A DNA stretch of 64,000 bases from 66-474 sp044464225. Its GTDB lineage: Bacteria; Pseudomonadota; Gammaproteobacteria; Xanthomonadales; Rhodanobacteraceae. The stretch lies in the NCBI GenBank assembly GCA_044464225.1, contig JBIQLN010000011.1, positions 1 through 64,000 of the forward strand. Reading direction: 5' to 3'. A model generated the notes under the pieces. It was given only the letters and a program-made list of their open reading frames with translations. It was not told the origin of the DNA and did no database searches. Shown piece after piece: positions 61,981 to 64,000 of this stretch. The stretch's first letter is position 1. Each line of letters starts with the position of its first letter. The position numbers were made by a program, and so were the translations under genes.

Positions 61981-62060
61981 TCGTCATCCCGGCGAAAGCC
62001 CGGACCCAGCGACTTCCGCGTCGCGCGCGGAAACGCGAAATCGCGGGGACGACCAACGCA
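61981..62060. repeat. Dispersed hairpin repeat, left-end copy
   Basis: It begins TCGTCATCCCGGCGAAAGCC, then CGGACCCAGCGACTT, matching the left end of the copy at 3384-3560 with small changes (CAGCGACTT for CAGTGACTT). The hairpin CCCGGCGAAAGCCCGG folds. A following CGCGTCGCGCGCGG/AAACGCGAAATCGCG part may be a second stem. It lies in the intergenic space between the transporter permease and ATPase genes. Confidence 0.7.
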
Positions 62061-62097
62061 AAAACTTTCCCCACGATCGATTTGTTCGCCATCCTGT

Positions 62098-62877
62098 TCA
62101 TGCCGCGTCCGGCAGTGAGCGGTGCGCGGCAAGGAATTCGCGCACGAACGAATCGGCGGGTTCGCGCCGGAAGTCTTCTAGGCTGCCGTCCTGCAGCACG
62201 CGTCCGCGCCGCAGCAGGATCAATCGATCACTGAAGAAAGCGGCCTCGGCCAGGTCGTGCGTCACCATGATCACGGTCTTGCCGAGGCTGCGGAATATCT
62301 CGCGCAGCTCGTCCTGCAATCCGTGGCGGACCAGCGGATCGAGTGCGCCCAGCGGCTCGTCCAGCAGCAAGGTGGGTGGATCGAGCATCAGCGCGCGCAT
62401 CAGCGCGACGCGCTGCCGCTGGCCACCGGACAGTTCGGCCGGAAACCGATCGAAAAGATCCTCGTGCAGATGCGCCAACCTGGCCAGTTCGCGCGCACGC
62501 TCCAGCACGCCGGCGGGTTTCCAGCCGAGGTGACGCGGCAGCAGCGCCAGATTGCCGAGCACCGTAAGGTGCGGGAACAGGCCGCCATCCTGGATCACGT
62601 AGCCGACGCGGCGGCGCACCGCCAGCACCGTTTCGCGTCGCAGCGGTTCGCCATCGGACAGCACCTCGCCGGCGGTGGGCCATTCCAGGCCCACCAGCAT
62701 CCGCAGCAGCGTCGATTTGCCGGACCCGCTACTGCCGATCAGGATGCTGGTGCGGCCGCGTGCGAAGGCCAGGCTGACGTCGTCCACCGCGCGCGTCGCC
62801 CCGAACGCGCGGGTGGCGTGGACCAGCGCGAATGCCGAATCAGGAAGCTTCGTGCTGGATTCCGGCGAGGCAGGCAT
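62098..62877 (-). CDS. Osmoprotectant ABC transporter ATPase
   Basis: A 259-residue ABC-type ATPase, related to OpuCA/ProV. Walker A is LIGSSGSGKSTLLRM, the Q-loop VIQDGGLFPHL, signature LSGGQRQRVALMRAL, Walker B LLLDEPLGALDPL and switch His in VTHDLAEAAF. No CBS domains follow, so it is shorter than OpuCA. The start overlaps the 3' end of the methyltransferase gene by 38 bases. It pairs with the permease/solute-binding fusion. Confidence 0.92.
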   Translation of the reverse strand: MPASPESSTKLPDSAFALVHATRAFGATRAVDDVSLAFARGRTSILIGSSGSGKSTLLRMLVGLEWPTAGEVLSDGEPLRRETVLAVRRRVGYVIQDGGLFPHLTVLGNLALLPRHLGWKPAGVLERARELARLAHLHEDLFDRFPAELSGGQRQRVALMRALMLDPPTLLLDEPLGALDPLVRHGLQDELREIFRSLGKTVIMVTHDLAEAAFFSDRLILLRRGRVLQDGSLEDFRREPADSFVREFLAAHRSLPDAA

Positions 62878-63625
62878 CGTCGATATCGCGCCGCTTGCGT
62901 CCGACCACGGCGTAGTAATACAGCATGTTCCCTTCGATCGAAAGCCGGTGGCGGTAGCGTTCCAGCCGATGCAGCTTGAGGTAATCGTCGTGCACCATGT
63001 GCTTGACCAGCCGCGAGAAGCCGCTGGTGTCGGCGGTATCGAGGAAGGTTTCCTTGATGTTGAACGCGATCCAGCCGTCGTCCCGCACCAGGTTGTACGC
63101 CGCCGCGAATGCGGCCACCGGAATGTCGCCGAAACCGAGTGCAGCGACCGTGGTCATCGCATCGAAGTTCCAGCTCTTGAGTTCCGCCAGCAATGCCGGC
63201 GGCAGGCGGGTGAGGTCGGTGACGTAATAGGCGTCGTAGGCACCCGGCCGATCGCGGTCGGCGGCGTGTTCGGCCTCGGGAATATTGTCGATGCCGACTA
63301 CGCGCGCGGCGCCATGCTGCACCAGCAGCTCCCCGACCATGCCGTTGCCGGCGCCAACGTCCAGCACGCGCATCTGGGTGGGATCATCGCCGGCCTTGAT
63401 GGCGGCGTCCCGCAGCAGGCTGGTGAGCTTTTCAGGCGACGTGCACTTCAGCCGCTGATAGAACAACTGCTCGTACAGGCCGGGGCGTTTGTAGATGTCG
63501 GCGTAGTCGTGAAAGGCGATGCGACGCTCGGCGCCATCTTCCATGATCGTGAAGTACGCTTCGGCCTGGCTCGCGCTGGTGAGGTTGTCGGCAGGAAAAC
63601 GGATGTGATAGCGCTGCGGTCGCAT
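62840..63625 (-). CDS. SAM-dependent methyltransferase, upstream of osmoprotectant importer
   Basis: A 261-residue cytoplasmic methyltransferase. Motif I is MRVLDVGAGNGMVGELL (about residues 86-102), with Asp in VVGIDNIPEA following; the post-I motif is ALGFGDIPVAAFAAAYNLVR. The ending (YAVVGRKRRDIDDACLAGIQ) is a common tail. The ATG at 63625 follows GAGGAGAAGC, the best ribosome binding site of this operon. The gene overlaps the ATPase gene by 38 bases, so they are one operon. The substrate is unknown; an osmolyte or small molecule is a guess. Confidence 0.85.
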   Translation of the reverse strand: MRPQRYHIRFPADNLTSASQAEAYFTIMEDGAERRIAFHDYADIYKRPGLYEQLFYQRLKCTSPEKLTSLLRDAAIKAGDDPTQMRVLDVGAGNGMVGELLVQHGAARVVGIDNIPEAEHAADRDRPGAYDAYYVTDLTRLPPALLAELKSWNFDAMTTVAALGFGDIPVAAFAAAYNLVRDDGWIAFNIKETFLDTADTSGFSRLVKHMVHDDYLKLHRLERYRHRLSIEGNMLYYYAVVGRKRRDIDDACLAGIQHEAS

Positions 63626-63842
63626 GCTTCTCCTCGGCGTGGAAAGGATGGAAGCGTCGCGACAGGAGGCGTGGCAGCACACAGCGGCACTGAACCTTGA
63701 ATCCCCTTGCGGCGCCGAAGGCGCGTGCGCGGCGACGCTGTCTCCCCACCGTATTGCATGTGCGCGTTGATTGCAAACCGCACGGCCGCCGAAAGCCGGG
63801 TGCGGCGACATGTTGCCGCGGGAAGCTGGAACACTCCCTGAT
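63626..63842. other. Intergenic region, no gene recognised
   Basis: Region upstream of the methyltransferase operon, before the last repeat. No protein-like frame. It should hold the operon promoter; GGCGCCGAAGGCGCG (about 63710-63725) is a short hairpin. Confidence 0.4.
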
Positions 63843-64000
63843 TCGTCATCCCGGCGGAAGTCGGGATCCAGTGACTTTCAACAACGGGCTGAATGCAAAC
63901 ACGCTGGCTCTGGATATCGCTTCGCGACTGCGTTGCAGGACTGCAAACGCGGACGCCGAAGCCGGCGCGCTGCGCGAGCGCTATGGATGGCGCGGGTATC
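63843..64000. repeat. Dispersed hairpin repeat, copy cut by the window edge
   Basis: It begins TCGTCATCCCGGCGGAAGTC, then GGGATCCAGTGACTTTC and CTGAATGCAAACACGCTGG, and later TGGATATCGCTTCGCGACTG, in the same order as the 3384-3560 copy. After 63930 it diverges (GCGTTGCAGGACTGCAAACG), so the right end is altered. The window ends at 64000 and the rest is unseen. Confidence 0.65.

Noticed and set aside
1..64000. CRISPR array, prophage, integrated element or defence island
   Set aside because: No regular direct repeats with spacers, no cas, phage structural, integrase or restriction genes are visible.

Overview
The window is GC-rich bacterial chromosome with no rRNA, tRNA, CRISPR array, prophage or insertion-sequence transposase that I can see. 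The gene content points to a Gammaproteobacterium of the Xanthomonadales/Lysobacterales, most like Rhodanobacteraceae: PEP-CTERM proteins, DUF3016, DUF6164 and DUF748/AsmA proteins, S9 and M19 peptidases with signal peptides, a TolB-like/TPR signalling protein, a lipoprotein azurin, and dispersed palindromic repeats with a 'CGTCATCCCGG' core. The placement is inferred from content; no marker gene is present.

Layout. 0.3-7.8 kb: a stress flavoprotein, a PEP-CTERM protein, an isochorismatase-fold hydrolase and a LysR regulator. These are followed by a lipocalin-like protein, a TPR/transglutaminase-like lipoprotein, an exported PGAM5-like phosphatase coupled to a methyltransferase, and a DUF3016 protein. 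Three dispersed repeats lie here. 7.9-20.7 kb: envelope genes, including a Tat-exported PhoD-type phosphatase, an AsmA/DUF748 operon, a TolB-like/TPR membrane protein, a phosphodiester glycosidase, DUF72 and a cardiolipin-synthase-like phospholipase D. Gene remnants lie among them. 20.8-26.6 kb: a DUF748 remnant, two tandem PEP-CTERM genes (one frameshifted), exonuclease III, a large LtaS-type phosphoglycerol transferase and a 45-residue basic protein. 26.9-41.8 kb: a diguanylate cyclase, a GH3 beta-glucosidase coupled to a methyltransferase, an S9 peptidase, a PhyH dioxygenase, a glutathionyl-hydroquinone reductase and an MpaB-type oxygenase. A c-di-GMP block closes this part: a hybrid histidine kinase overlapping an EAL response regulator, divergent from a second diguanylate cyclase.

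41.8-53.7 kb: M19 dipeptidase, a fourth PEP-CTERM protein, a D-serine-deaminase-like PLP enzyme, an exported Lig E-type ATP-dependent DNA ligase, an AI-2E transporter coupled to thioredoxin, a lipid-anchored azurin, MAPEG, a FrnE-type DsbA, an outer-membrane barrel, a DUF5694 TraB-fold protein and an M14 peptidase. 53.8-64 kb: a glycine-zipper protein, a strong UndA homologue (diiron medium-chain fatty-acid decarboxylase giving a terminal alkene), a PAS-GGDEF-EAL receptor, aldose epimerase, gamma-glutamylcyclotransferase, and an operon encoding a methyltransferase, an ABC ATPase and a permease/solute-binding fusion for osmoprotectants. Two more dispersed repeats lie at this end.

The genes form mostly short operons of one to three. 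Recurrent themes are c-di-GMP signalling (three GGDEF proteins, one of which also has an EAL domain, plus a separate EAL response regulator), envelope maintenance and protein export. The most notable items are the UndA homologue, the secreted PGAM5-like phosphatase, the hairpin-ended repeat family that has been captured into the 3' ends of two genes, and a set of decayed 3' gene copies next to intact genes.
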